Assembly: GCF_010730195.1 (NCBI RefSeq)
Contig: NZ_AP022613.1
Location: forward strand, 5,952,001 to 6,016,000
DNA: 64,000 nt
From: Mycobacterium conspicuum
GTDB lineage: Bacteria; Actinomycetota; Actinomycetes; Mycobacteriales; Mycobacteriaceae
Reading direction: 5' to 3'
This document shows positions 53,033 to 61,213 of this stretch, piece by piece. The stretch's first letter is position 1. Every line of letters begins with the position of its first letter. The notes under the pieces are model-generated. The model was not told where the DNA came from, searched no databases, and worked only from the letters and a program-made list of their open reading frames with translations. The position numbers and the translations under genes are program-made.

Positions 53033-53833
53033 CTATCTGATCACCACGGTGCTCGGTACCCGCGGGGAACCCATCATCTGCCGGTGTGACGGCGGCCGAC
53101 GGCCGCCCTCGTCGGTGATGCCGTACCGCTCGGCCAACTCGGCGCCGATCAGCGTCTGCCCGCTCAGCTCCGCAAGTTGCTGATCGCGGTAGAGCGCATC
53201 GATCAAATAGCCAGTGAATTCCGGTGTTTCGGCATGCGCCGCCGTTTTGGCAAGCGCCTCGGGATGTTTCGCAAACGCCGCGCGCAGCTTCTCCGTCAAC
53301 AGGATGCCCATCCAGATCGACACCGTCGCGACGCCGGTGCCTTGGAAGTCGACCGCCATGTCGGCGGCCATCTTGTCCACGCCGGCCTTCTGCGCGCCGT
53401 ACGCCGGGCCGTGCATGTAACACACCGACCCCGGTGACGAGGTGAAGGCGATCAGGCCACGCTCCGAAGCCGTCAGCAGCGGGGCGGCATACCAGGACGC
53501 GACATAGGATGAGCGCAGACCGACATCCAGCACGTCGGCCAATCCAAGCGGCTTCTCCCAGAACGGCTTTGGGCTCACCAGGTCATCGGAGATGGCGGCG
53601 GCGTTGTTGACCAGCAGGTCCAGCCGGCCACTGTCTTGGCGCACCCGCTCGAATAGGGCGGCCACCGCGGCATCGTCGCGGTGGTCGATCGGGACGGCGA
53701 TTCCGCCGGCCGGCGCATCGACGATGCTGCGGCCCGTGGCATACACCTGCCAGCCCCGCGCGGACAACGCGGCAGCGATGCCGTATCCGGCGCCGCGGCT
53801 GGCCCCGGTCACCACCGCGACGGGCCCGCTCAT
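53033..53833 (-). CDS. SDR family oxidoreductase
   Basis: From the ATG at 53833 the protein has 266 residues; the frame extends to 53869. Cofactor motif VVTGASRGAGYGIA, LLVNNAAAISDD, catalytic Ser in FTSSPGSV and AYGAQKAGV with Tyr-x3-Lys. The C-terminus is extended by about 40 residues beyond the core (ERYGITDEGGRRPPSHRQMMG). Substrate unknown. It is divergent from the KstD-like gene, with a 164-base gap in which no clear repeat was seen. Confidence 0.85.
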   Translation of the reverse strand: MSGPVAVVTGASRGAGYGIAAALSARGWQVYATGRSIVDAPAGGIAVPIDHRDDAAVAALFERVRQDSGRLDLLVNNAAAISDDLVSPKPFWEKPLGLADVLDVGLRSSYVASWYAAPLLTASERGLIAFTSSPGSVCYMHGPAYGAQKAGVDKMAADMAVDFQGTGVATVSIWMGILLTEKLRAAFAKHPEALAKTAAHAETPEFTGYLIDALYRDQQLAELSGQTLIGAELAERYGITDEGGRRPPSHRQMMGSPRVPSTVVIR

Positions 53834-53997
53834 GATGCGTCGACCATCGCCTCGACCTCTTTCATCCACGCCTCCCGTCGACGCCAGACAACGTCATACC
53901 CGACGATTTAACTCCGCTGAGCGGGCCCGCGGCGGGACTGTTCCGCTCATCAGGACGGCTCTTTCTCCGCTGCGCCGCGACGGCATACGGTTCCACC

Positions 53998-55668
53998 ATG
54001 ACTCCGCACAACACCGCGGTGGACCTGCTGGTGATCGGGTCGGGCACCGGCATGGCCGCGGCCCTGGCCGCGCACGAACTGGGGCTGTCGGTGCTGATTG
54101 TGGAGAAGTCCTCGTACGTGGGTGGGTCCACCGCCCGGTCCGGCGGGGCATTGTGGTTTCCCGCCAGCCCGGTGCTGGCCGAGGGCGGCGCCCACGACAC
54201 CGCCGAGCGCGCGGCCACCTACCTGGATGCGGTGGTCGCCGGATCGGCGCCCCGGCTGCGATCGACCGCGTTTGTCAACCATGTGCCGGCGACGGTCGAG
54301 ATGCTGCGCCGGACGACTCCGCTGCGATTTTTCTGGGCACGCGACTACTCCGACTACCACCCCGAGGAACAGGGCGGCAGCGCGGCGGGTCGGACCTGCG
54401 AATGCCACCCCTTCAACACCTCGATCCTCGGCGAGCACCGCGGCAAGCTGCAGCCCGGCGTGATGGAGGCCAGCGTGCCGGTGCCGACGACGGGTGCCGA
54501 CTACCGCTGGATGAATCTGGTAGCGCGGGTTCCGCGCAAGGGAATCCCGGTGTTCGCCAAGCGGATAGCGCAGGGCGTCGGGGGCCTACTGCTGGGCCGA
54601 CGCTACGCCGCCGGCGGGCAGGGCTTGATGGCCGGCCTGTTCGCCGGTGTGCTGCGCGCCGGCATTCCGGTGTGGACCGACACGGCGCTGCTGCGACTCG
54701 ACAGCGACGGCGACCGGGTGCGCGGCGCGGTCGTGCAGCGCGGCGACCGCGAGGTGACGATCACCGCGCGACGCGGGGTGGTGTTGGCCACGGGCGGCTT
54801 CGACCACAGCATGGACATGCGCTGGAAATTCCAGTCCGAGTCGTTGGGCGCCAATCACAGCCTGGGTGCCAGGGCGAACACCGGGGACGGCATCCGGGCG
54901 GCCCAGGAAGTGGGCGCCGACATCGGTTTGATGGACCAGGCGTGGTGGTTTCCCGCCGTCGCGCCGCTGCCCGGCAAGGAGCCCGCGGTGATGCTGGCCG
55001 AACGGTCGCTGCCCGGCTGCCTGATCGTGGACCACAACGGCCGCCGGTTCGCCAACGAATCGGCCGATTACATGTCGTTCGGTCAACGACTGCTGGAACT
55101 CGAACGCGCCGGCAGCCCCGTCGAGGCGATGTGGATCGTGTTCGACCAGCAGTACCGCAACAGTTATGTGTTTGGCGCCACGCTGTTTCCGCGGATGAAG
55201 ATTCCGCGGGCATGGTACGACGAAGGCATCGCCAAACGGGCCGACAGCCTCGCCGAGCTGGGCGCCCAGATCGGCGTCCCGGCAGCACAATTCACCCAGA
55301 CCATGACCCGTTTCAACGAAAACGCTTCGGCCGGTGAGGATCCCGACTTCGGCCGAGGGCGCAGCGCCTATGACCGCTACTATGGCGACCCGACCATCAC
55401 CCCGAACCCCAATCTGCGCCCGCTACTTCAGGGTCCGTTCTACGCCGTGAAAATGGTGCTGTCCGACCTGGGCACCTGCGGCGGGATCAAGGCCGACGAA
55501 CGGGCCAGGGTGCTGCGCGAGGACGGCGGCGTCATCGACGGCCTGTACGCCATCGGCAACACCGCCGCCAACGCGTTCGGCGCTACGTACCCCGGCGCCG
55601 GCGCGACGATCGCGCAAGGACTGGTGAACGGCTACATCGCGGCCCGCGATGCGGCCGGCCGCGATTAG
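53998..55668 (+). CDS. KstD-like 3-ketosteroid delta-1-dehydrogenase family flavoprotein
   Basis: A 556-residue FAD enzyme of the length usual for 3-ketosteroid dehydrogenases. It has an N-terminal VIGSGTGMAAALAAHELGLSVLIVEKSSYVGGSTARSGG, ARRGVVLATGGFDHS, and the C-terminal NAFGATYPGAGATIAQG with the YPGxG motif (Tyr near residue 530) that in KstD contributes the substrate-activating tyrosine. KstD introduces the 1,2 double bond that leads to B-ring opening in steroid breakdown. Several KstD paralogues exist in mycobacteria and not all use steroids, so the substrate is inferred. Confidence 0.85.
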   Translation: MTPHNTAVDLLVIGSGTGMAAALAAHELGLSVLIVEKSSYVGGSTARSGGALWFPASPVLAEGGAHDTAERAATYLDAVVAGSAPRLRSTAFVNHVPATVEMLRRTTPLRFFWARDYSDYHPEEQGGSAAGRTCECHPFNTSILGEHRGKLQPGVMEASVPVPTTGADYRWMNLVARVPRKGIPVFAKRIAQGVGGLLLGRRYAAGGQGLMAGLFAGVLRAGIPVWTDTALLRLDSDGDRVRGAVVQRGDREVTITARRGVVLATGGFDHSMDMRWKFQSESLGANHSLGARANTGDGIRAAQEVGADIGLMDQAWWFPAVAPLPGKEPAVMLAERSLPGCLIVDHNGRRFANESADYMSFGQRLLELERAGSPVEAMWIVFDQQYRNSYVFGATLFPRMKIPRAWYDEGIAKRADSLAELGAQIGVPAAQFTQTMTRFNENASAGEDPDFGRGRSAYDRYYGDPTITPNPNLRPLLQGPFYAVKMVLSDLGTCGGIKADERARVLREDGGVIDGLYAIGNTAANAFGATYPGAGATIAQGLVNGYIAARDAAGRD

Positions 55669-55704
55669 TGGCGATCGAGGGGCGGGCGACGCGGGTCGCC
55701 ACCA

Positions 55705-56388
55705 TCAAGGTGAGTCGGTGGCGCGCCTGGCCTGGACCCGCTTCTCGACCTCGCGCCAGTAACCCGGCGTCGGGCGCGGCTTCCCAAAGCCGCCCTTGGC
55801 GGCCTTCTGTACGGTGGCGTCCGCCTCGTCAAGGTCCTTCATCAGTTCCAGGGCGAACTCGCGCTCGGCGGCGTAGTACTTGGCCGCCCACCGCAACGCG
55901 ATCACCGAGTACGCCCAGGCCGGTTCGCCCTCGGCGCCGTCGGCGTCCTCGACCGCCTTGGCGTGGCGGGCTTCGGCGTAGGCCGCATACTCCTGCAGCA
56001 CTTCCTTGAGCCGACCCGGGTCGGTGAGGTGGCCGAACGTCACCCGCAGCAGCACACTGTGCTTGAGCATCGGCGGGTCCACCGGCGCATCGTTGACCCA
56101 CTCGATGGCGGCGTCCATCCCGGCCTGCGTGATCTTGTAGAGCCGGCGGGTGCGGGTGCCCTCATCGCGCTCGACGCGCGAGGTCACCAGACCGAGGCTC
56201 TCCAGCTTTTTCAGCTCGGTGTAGATCTGGCTGTACGACGGGCTCCAGTAGTACAGGTCGACGCTCCAGTCGATCCACTTCTTGAGGTCGTAGCCGGAGA
56301 TCTCCTCCTCGTAGGACATCATGCACAGCAGCGCTCGACTGGTCGCGGCAAGCGCCGCGGTGGTCGGCTTTTCGCGCGCGGGGTCCAC
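55705..56388 (-). CDS. PadR family transcriptional regulator
   Basis: A 227-residue PadR-like protein. The winged helix reads ALLCMMSYEEEISGYDLKKWID, then YSQIYTELKKLESLGLVTSRVERDEGTRTRRLYKIT. The C-terminal helical dimerisation domain is longer than in minimal PadR proteins. It lies 94 bases downstream of the HsaD-like hydrolase gene on the same strand and is convergent with the KstD-like gene, so it may control the cluster. The ligand is unknown. Confidence 0.87.
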   Translation of the reverse strand: MDPAREKPTTAALAATSRALLCMMSYEEEISGYDLKKWIDWSVDLYYWSPSYSQIYTELKKLESLGLVTSRVERDEGTRTRRLYKITQAGMDAAIEWVNDAPVDPPMLKHSVLLRVTFGHLTDPGRLKEVLQEYAAYAEARHAKAVEDADGAEGEPAWAYSVIALRWAAKYYAAEREFALELMKDLDEADATVQKAAKGGFGKPRPTPGYWREVEKRVQARRATDSP

Positions 56389-56482
56389 GGGGCCAGGTTA
56401 ACAACGCGGTCGGCGCTGCATGCGTGCCAAGGACCGCTGACCGGGACACCGCGTTGCGGCCAAGAGCCGCAGTGCTTTTGGG

Positions 56483-57334
56483 CTATTGGCGCGCCAGAAA
56501 TGCCAGTACGGTCGATTCGAACGCTTCCTTGGCCTCGATCATCGCCCAGTGCCCGCAGTTGGGGAACACGTGCAATTCCGCGTTGGGGATGGTGCGCATC
56601 GGAATGATCGACATGTCCAGCGGGCTCACCCGGTCGTCTCGTCCCCACGTCAACAGGGTGGGGGCGGCGACCTTGTGCATCGTTGCCCACGGCAGCGGCG
56701 CGTCCGACTTGGCCATCATCGCCGTCATCTTGGCGAAGGCGGCCTTGCTGTACATCCGTCGGGCGGACTCCAAGGCCTGGGGATCGCTGGCCAGGCCCCA
56801 GCGCTCCTCGATCAACTCGTCGGTGATCAGGGCGGGGTCGTACACCATGCAATTCAGCCAGTCGATCAGCCGCTGGCGGGTCGGGTCCTCGGTGAACTCT
56901 TGCAGCAACCGAATGCCCTCACTGGGTCCCGGGGTGAACAGGTTGGTCCCGATGCCGCCGATGGTGACCAACCGACGCACCCGCGCGGGATGTTGTATTG
57001 CCAGGTTGATTCCGACGCCGCCGCCCATCGAGTTACCGATGATGTCGAAGCGGTCGAGGGCGAGCGCGTCGATGAACGACATGGCCGCGCCGTGCGCGGC
57101 GATCATCGGATGACCGCCCAGGTCGGGACTCACGCCGAAGCCGGGAAATTCCAGCACCAGACACCGGAACTGCTTGCTGAAGGTGGGCAACACTCCGCGG
57201 AAGTTGCGGTGGCCGGTGACGCCGGGGCCCGAGCCGTGCAAGAACAACAGCGGCGGTCCGTCTCCGGTGTCGTAATAGCGCAACACTCCGGCCGGAGTGG
57301 CGATTTCATGCAAGTCGTCGTCAAGGGGGGCCAC
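56483..57334 (-). CDS. HsaD/BphD-like meta-cleavage product hydrolase
   Basis: From GTG at 57334, with GGAGGA upstream, the protein has 283 residues, close to HsaD. The oxyanion motif HGSGPG (33-38) is the form characteristic of meta-cleavage C-C hydrolases. The nucleophile is Ser102 in IGNSMGGG, the acid lies in WGRDDR (Asp233/234) and His262 is in NCGHWAMIEA. The enzyme would cleave the C-C bond of the product made by the extradiol dioxygenase encoded about 8 kb away. The frame continues far upstream, but without protein-like sequence. Confidence 0.87.
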   Translation of the reverse strand: MAPLDDDLHEIATPAGVLRYYDTGDGPPLLFLHGSGPGVTGHRNFRGVLPTFSKQFRCLVLEFPGFGVSPDLGGHPMIAAHGAAMSFIDALALDRFDIIGNSMGGGVGINLAIQHPARVRRLVTIGGIGTNLFTPGPSEGIRLLQEFTEDPTRQRLIDWLNCMVYDPALITDELIEERWGLASDPQALESARRMYSKAAFAKMTAMMAKSDAPLPWATMHKVAAPTLLTWGRDDRVSPLDMSIIPMRTIPNAELHVFPNCGHWAMIEAKEAFESTVLAFLARQ

Positions 57335-57508
57335 AGATCCTCCATCAGTGCAGGGTGCAACCCAACGAGCCTGCCATGCGCTTGTCCGCGCGGCCGAGGG
57401 GGTTCCGGCCACGATGCCAGTTCCGTGCTGTGCGGCATGCCACACCACGGTTTTCGTCCCGTTTACCCCAGCGCGGTCATCTCGTAAAAGAGGCGAGGTG
57501 CAATTTTG

Positions 57509-57528
57509 GTGCGGCACCCCTGCCGCAC
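57509..57528 (+). other. Perfect leader hairpin before a small ORF
   Basis: GTGCGGCA-CCCC-TGCCGCAC is a perfect 8-bp stem with a 4-base loop. It ends 19 bases before the GTG of the small ORF and just ahead of its AAGGAAAG ribosome site. It could be a regulatory leader structure, an RNA-stability element or an attenuator. Confidence 0.6.
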
Positions 57529-57547
57529 GACCGAAGGAAAGAAAGCT

Positions 57548-57688
57548 GTGCCAACGCGACAGAGCTCGACGAACTTCGATGTGGTCGCTCCGATCAAGGC
57601 GCGCGCGTGCGACGCGCTGTCCGCCGTGGTGCGCACCAAGCCCCGCAAACCCGCCCAGATCATGCGCAAGGGCGCCGAGCGCTGCTAG
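57548..57688 (+). CDS. Putative small basic protein (46 aa)
   Basis: GTG at 57548 lies 8-9 bases after AAGGAAAG. The 46-residue product is basic (about eleven Lys/Arg), with two cysteines (residue 20 and the last) and a KARACDALSAVVRTKPRKPAQ core; no family is recognised. Support for translation is the good ribosome site, the mainly GC-ending codons and the unused strand here. Its end overlaps the stop of the convergent CGNR gene by 4 bases. It might equally be a non-coding RNA with an incidental frame. Confidence 0.4.
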   Translation: MPTRQSSTNFDVVAPIKARACDALSAVVRTKPRKPAQIMRKGAERC

Positions 57689-58278
57689 ACGCTTCCGGCC
57701 GACCGCGCGCGTTCGCGCTTGCGGGCCCGGGAAGCACGCAGGTTCGCGGCGTTGCCGCACGTCTTGACGCTGCACCACACGCCGCTGTTGTTCTTCGACC
57801 GGTCGTAGAACGCCGACCCGCACCGGTGGTTGTGGCAGGTCTTGAGCCGGCGCCAGGTGTCGTGCTGCTGACTGAGCAGGATCTCACCCCACAGCGCCGA
57901 CGCCAGCCAGCGCCAGCCGCTGCCCATGGGGTCCAGCCGCACCTCGCCGGTGTCTGAGAGGGCAAAGGTCCCGGAAACGGGGCGCACAGGCGCTGCGGGC
58001 GTTTCCCCGGCGACCAGCTTGGCGATCGTGCCGCGCAGCGCCCGAAGCTTCGCCAGATCCGCGTCGTCGAGCGCCGGCGGCTGCGCCCCAACTCCACGGA
58101 GCGCCGACCACGTCCGCACCGCGCCGTCGACCCAGTCGCGCGCCAGGGTGGCATCGGCCAGCAGGTCCGGGCCGTAGGTCGCGACGCCCATCGTGTTGAG
58201 GAAGTCGTGCACCAACCCCAGCCCGCCCGGGGCCGGCACGGCGCCGTACCGCTGTGATGCAGACCATGAAATAGACAT
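57685..58278 (-). CDS. CGNR zinc-finger (ABATE domain) putative regulator
   Basis: A 197-residue protein with an N-terminal ABATE-like ligand domain (GGLGLVHDFLNTMG, then helices) and a C-terminal CGNR zinc finger with Cys148, Cys153, Cys169 and Cys174 (CHNHRC...WCSVKTCGN), followed by an Arg-rich tail. Members are putative stress-responsive DNA-binding regulators. The ATG at 58278 lies inside an inverted repeat shared with the divergent SDR, and no ribosome site is seen, so the mRNA may be leaderless and autoregulated. Confidence 0.85.
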   Translation of the reverse strand: MSISWSASQRYGAVPAPGGLGLVHDFLNTMGVATYGPDLLADATLARDWVDGAVRTWSALRGVGAQPPALDDADLAKLRALRGTIAKLVAGETPAAPVRPVSGTFALSDTGEVRLDPMGSGWRWLASALWGEILLSQQHDTWRRLKTCHNHRCGSAFYDRSKNNSGVWCSVKTCGNAANLRASRARKRERARSAGSV

Positions 58279-58302
58279 AGATAAAGAGTACTTGACTATG
58301 TC
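58274..58302. promoter_or_regulatory. GACATAG-N15-CTATGTC inverted repeat
   Basis: Perfect 7-bp arms separated by 15 bases in the divergent CGNR/SDR gap; the left arm covers the CGNR start codon. The centre-to-centre distance of 22 bases is about two helical turns. A candidate operator for the CGNR protein. Confidence 0.5.
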
Positions 58303-58363
58303 GCAACGGTCAATTACGGTGACAGAAGCAAAGCTACTTCACCTAAGTCACAAAGGACGGGTC

Positions 58364-59056
58364 ATGGTCAACATCAAGGGATCGACAGTGGTAGTCACCG
58401 GCGGGCAGCGCGGACTGGGCAAGGCCATCGTGGACGAGTTCTTGCGGCGCGGCGCGGCGAAGGTCTACGCCACGGCGCGCGCGCCGAAGCCCAGCGACGA
58501 CCCGCGCGTGGTGAGCGTCGAGCTCGACGTCACGAAGGCGGATTCGGTTGCGGCACTGGCTGTTACGGCCGCAGACGCAGACATCGTCGTCAACAATGCC
58601 GGCGTGCTCGGTGCGCCGAAGCTGCTCGACGCCGACATCGAGGAGATCCGGGCGGTCTTTGAGACCAACTACTTCGGCGCGCTTCGGGTCGCCAAGGCGT
58701 TCGCCCCGGTGCTGGCCAACAACGGCGGCGGTGCCCTGGTGGACATCGCGTCGGTGTTGTCGTGGGTCGCCGGTTTCGGCGGCTACGGAGACTCCAAGGC
58801 CGCGCTGTGGTCGGCGACCAACTCGCTGCGCATCGAGCTGGAGAAGCAGGGCACGCAGGTCGTCGGCGCGCACCTGGGCTACACCGACACCGAAATGACC
58901 TCGGGGTTCGACGTGCCCAAGAACGACCCACGCGACGTGGCGCGCGAGATCGTCGACGTCGTCGAGCGCGGCGACGTCGAGGTGCTCGCCGACGACTTCA
59001 CCCGGCACTTCAAGGCGGCGCTGTCCGGGCCGGTCGAGGCGCTGCGGGTCGAATAG
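58364..59056 (+). CDS. SDR family oxidoreductase
   Basis: From the ATG at 58364, preceded by AAAGGA, the protein has 230 residues, short for an SDR. Cofactor motif TGGQRGLG, NNAG at IVVNNAGVLG, catalytic Ser in DIASVLS and YGDSKAA with Tyr-x3-Lys. The tail (EIVDVVERGDVEVLADDFTRHFKAAL) resembles SDRs that follow quinone- or aldehyde-stress regulators. Divergence from the CGNR gene with a shared repeat suggests it is that regulator's target. Confidence 0.87.
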   Translation: MVNIKGSTVVVTGGQRGLGKAIVDEFLRRGAAKVYATARAPKPSDDPRVVSVELDVTKADSVAALAVTAADADIVVNNAGVLGAPKLLDADIEEIRAVFETNYFGALRVAKAFAPVLANNGGGALVDIASVLSWVAGFGGYGDSKAALWSATNSLRIELEKQGTQVVGAHLGYTDTEMTSGFDVPKNDPRDVAREIVDVVERGDVEVLADDFTRHFKAALSGPVEALRVE

Positions 59057-59125
59057 CCGCGGAAATCTCACCAGTGCGGGGCCGGCGAGGAGACGGCCCC
59101 GCACATTGGTGTTTGGATTGGTCGC

Positions 59126-59578
59126 ATGGAACCCGAACCCGAAGGCATCGTGCGCGCTACCCGGATGGTCTCGGCCAGCGCGGAGAAGATCTTCGACCTG
59201 ATCGCCGACCCGGCGGTCCAGCCGAGCTGGGACGGCAACAACAATCTCGCCTCCGCCGCTCCCGGGCAGCGCGTCCGCCAGGTCGGCGACGTGTTCAAGA
59301 CGACGTTGACCAACGGTGCCGTGCGGGAAAACCACGTGGTCGAGTTCATCGAGGGCGCCAAGATCGCCTGGCGTCCAGCCGAACCCGGAAAGCCTCCGCC
59401 CGGCCACCTCTGGCGCTGGGAGGTCAGCGAGATCAACCCGACACTGACCAGCGTGACGCACACCTACGACTGGACCGCGCTCACGGATCAGAGCCGGCTG
59501 GAGAAGGCCCGTTCGACGACGCCCGAAATGCTGCGCGAGTCGATGGACCGCCTGGCCATGCTGGCTCAGGGCAGCTGA
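59126..59578 (+). CDS. SRPBCC (START-like) family protein
   Basis: A 150-residue protein with the polyketide-cyclase-like pattern VRATRMVSASAEKIFDLIADPAVQPSWDGNNN, central GDVFKTTLTNGAVRENHVVEF and a closing WRWEVSEINPTLTSVTHTYDW plus C-terminal helix. It resembles the SRPBCC protein at 20942 in layout but not closely in sequence. It probably binds a hydrophobic ligand; no catalytic residues can be named. It is 22 bases before the next SDR on the same strand. Confidence 0.82.
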   Translation: MEPEPEGIVRATRMVSASAEKIFDLIADPAVQPSWDGNNNLASAAPGQRVRQVGDVFKTTLTNGAVRENHVVEFIEGAKIAWRPAEPGKPPPGHLWRWEVSEINPTLTSVTHTYDWTALTDQSRLEKARSTTPEMLRESMDRLAMLAQGS

Positions 59579-59600
59579 CCGACCCGGGTACCGTCCCCAT

Positions 59601-60410
59601 ATGGCTCTCCCGCAACCAGGAAAAGACCGCGCGGCCGTCATCACCGGTGCCTCGTCGGGCATCGGCGAGGAATTCGCCAAGATTCTCGCCCGCCGTGGCT
59701 ACCAGGTCGTGCTGGTGGCCCGCAGCGTCGATCGCCTCGAAGAGCTCGCCGCGCGGCTCGGCGAGCCGGCGCACCCGCTGCCGGCCGACCTGTCCGACCG
59801 AGCCGATCGCGCGGCCCTGCTGGAGCGGGTCACCGCGCTGGGGCTGGTGCCCGACATCCTGGTCAACAACGCCGGGCTGTCGACGATGGGTCTGGTCGCG
59901 AAATCGGTTCCCGAGAAAGAACTTAACCTCGTCGAGGTCGACGTGGCCGCGGTGGTCGACCTGTGCAGCCGCATCCTGCCCGGCATGGTCGAGCGCAAGC
60001 GTGGCGCCGTCCTGAACGTCGCCTCGATGGCCGGGTTCGGTCCGCTGCCGGGCCAAGCCGCCTACGGCGCCGCCAAGGCGTTCGTGTTGTCCTACACCCA
60101 CAGCCTGCGCGCCGAGCTGCGCGGCATCGGGGTCAGCGCGACCGCGCTATGTCCGGGTCCGGTGGACACCGGATTCGGCGACGCGGCCGGGTTCACCAAG
60201 GAGGAAGCCGAAAACAGCCTGCCGCGGGTGATGTGGGTCCCGGCCGACCGGGTGGCCCAGGCCGGAATCGACGGGCTGGCGGCCGGTAAGGCCATGGTGG
60301 TCCCGGGGCGGGTCAATCAGGTCGCCGGGGCCATCGTCCGGTATAGCCCACCCGAGCTGCTGCTGCCGATCTACCGGCGCAGCCACCCGGCATTCAAACG
60401 CGAGCGCTAA
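59601..60410 (+). CDS. SDR family oxidoreductase (DltE-like)
   Basis: A 269-residue SDR: AAVITGASSGIGEEFAKILARRGYQVVLVARS, NNAG at ILVNNAGLSTMG, catalytic Ser in NVASMAG and AYGAAKAFV with Tyr-x3-Lys. A hydrophobic C-terminal part (VNQVAGAIVRYSPPELLLPIYRR) may associate with membrane, as in several mycobacterial relatives. It is convergent with the methyltransferase gene. Confidence 0.88.
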   Translation: MALPQPGKDRAAVITGASSGIGEEFAKILARRGYQVVLVARSVDRLEELAARLGEPAHPLPADLSDRADRAALLERVTALGLVPDILVNNAGLSTMGLVAKSVPEKELNLVEVDVAAVVDLCSRILPGMVERKRGAVLNVASMAGFGPLPGQAAYGAAKAFVLSYTHSLRAELRGIGVSATALCPGPVDTGFGDAAGFTKEEAENSLPRVMWVPADRVAQAGIDGLAAGKAMVVPGRVNQVAGAIVRYSPPELLLPIYRRSHPAFKRER

Positions 60411-60465
60411 CGTTCGTGCTGGCCCACCTGCCGCGCCCGGCGACGCGCCCGCACGGATGCGATCG

Positions 60466-61191
60466 TCAGCGCTTGCCGCGCACCCACTGAATCGTGCCGT
60501 AGCTCTTCACCCGCACGCTGGCGAAGCCATTGTCCTCCAACAGATCCCCGATCTCGTCGTCGTCGAATATGTGGGCACCGCCGTTGGGCACGATGCGCCA
60601 GAACCGGGCATTGGTTCCGACGGTCGGAACCATGAGGGCTAACCGTCCGCCGGGCCGCAGCACCCGCGCCATCTCCGTCAGGGCTGCGGTGGGATCGGGG
60701 ACCAGCTGCAGCACGGCGATCGAGGTGATGGCATCGATGGTGTTGTCGCGCAACGGAAGTCGCTGCGCATCCGCCCGGATGAAGCCGACTTGCGGTCCGG
60801 ATTCCGCGCGGACGGCGCGCGCCAGCATGGGCTCGGAGATGTCGACACCCAAGGCCAGCCCGTCCGGGCCGGCGGCGCGCGCCAGCGATGCGGTCACGTT
60901 GCCCGGACCCGAGCCGACGTCCAGCGCCGTCCCGCCTGGCGGAATGTTCAACCACTCGACGGGGTGCTGCCACGCGCTGAGCAACCGCCGCGAGATGGCT
61001 TGCGCGTTGTCGTAGAACATCGACCCGATCGACGAAGACCAGGCCGCCTGGATCACGCCGGTGTTTTTCGCGACGGTCGCGTCCAGCAGATCGAGGTAAC
61101 CCTTGCTCACGTCGGGGTCCGCGGGCGGATCGGTCAGTAGGTCCAGCGCCCGGCGCAGCGCCGGGGGCAGCGAGACGTGCACGTCGGTCAT
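60466..61191 (-). CDS. Class I SAM-dependent methyltransferase
   Basis: From the ATG at 61191, with GAAGGAG six bases upstream, the protein has 241 residues. The SAM-binding motif I reads ALDVGSGPGNVTASLARAAG, followed by VDISEPML, RADAQRLPLRDNTIDAI and MARVLRPGGRLALM, the UbiE/Methyltransf_11 pattern. An N-terminal helical region of about 75 residues precedes it. The substrate is unknown. It lies 22 bases after the cyclase stop, so it is probably co-transcribed with the LipJ-like gene. Confidence 0.88.
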   Translation of the reverse strand: MTDVHVSLPPALRRALDLLTDPPADPDVSKGYLDLLDATVAKNTGVIQAAWSSSIGSMFYDNAQAISRRLLSAWQHPVEWLNIPPGGTALDVGSGPGNVTASLARAAGPDGLALGVDISEPMLARAVRAESGPQVGFIRADAQRLPLRDNTIDAITSIAVLQLVPDPTAALTEMARVLRPGGRLALMVPTVGTNARFWRIVPNGGAHIFDDDEIGDLLEDNGFASVRVKSYGTIQWVRGKR

Positions 61192-61213
61192 GCGTACTCC
61201 TTCTAATCGGGGG

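Noticed and set aside
53592..55337. A 581-codon frame overlapping the KstD-like gene.
   Set aside because: It is Arg/Gly/Ala-rich without domains and lies in another frame of an obvious FAD enzyme.
57548..57688. Considered as a mycofactocin precursor (MftA) because mycofactocin-linked enzymes are nearby.
   Set aside because: MftA ends in a conserved Val-Tyr-containing tail next to mftB/mftC radical-SAM genes; neither the tail nor such genes are present.
56483..57823. A 446-codon version of the HsaD-like gene.
   Set aside because: The hydrolase starts at the GTG with GGAGGA at 57334; upstream codons look non-coding and run through the small-ORF region.
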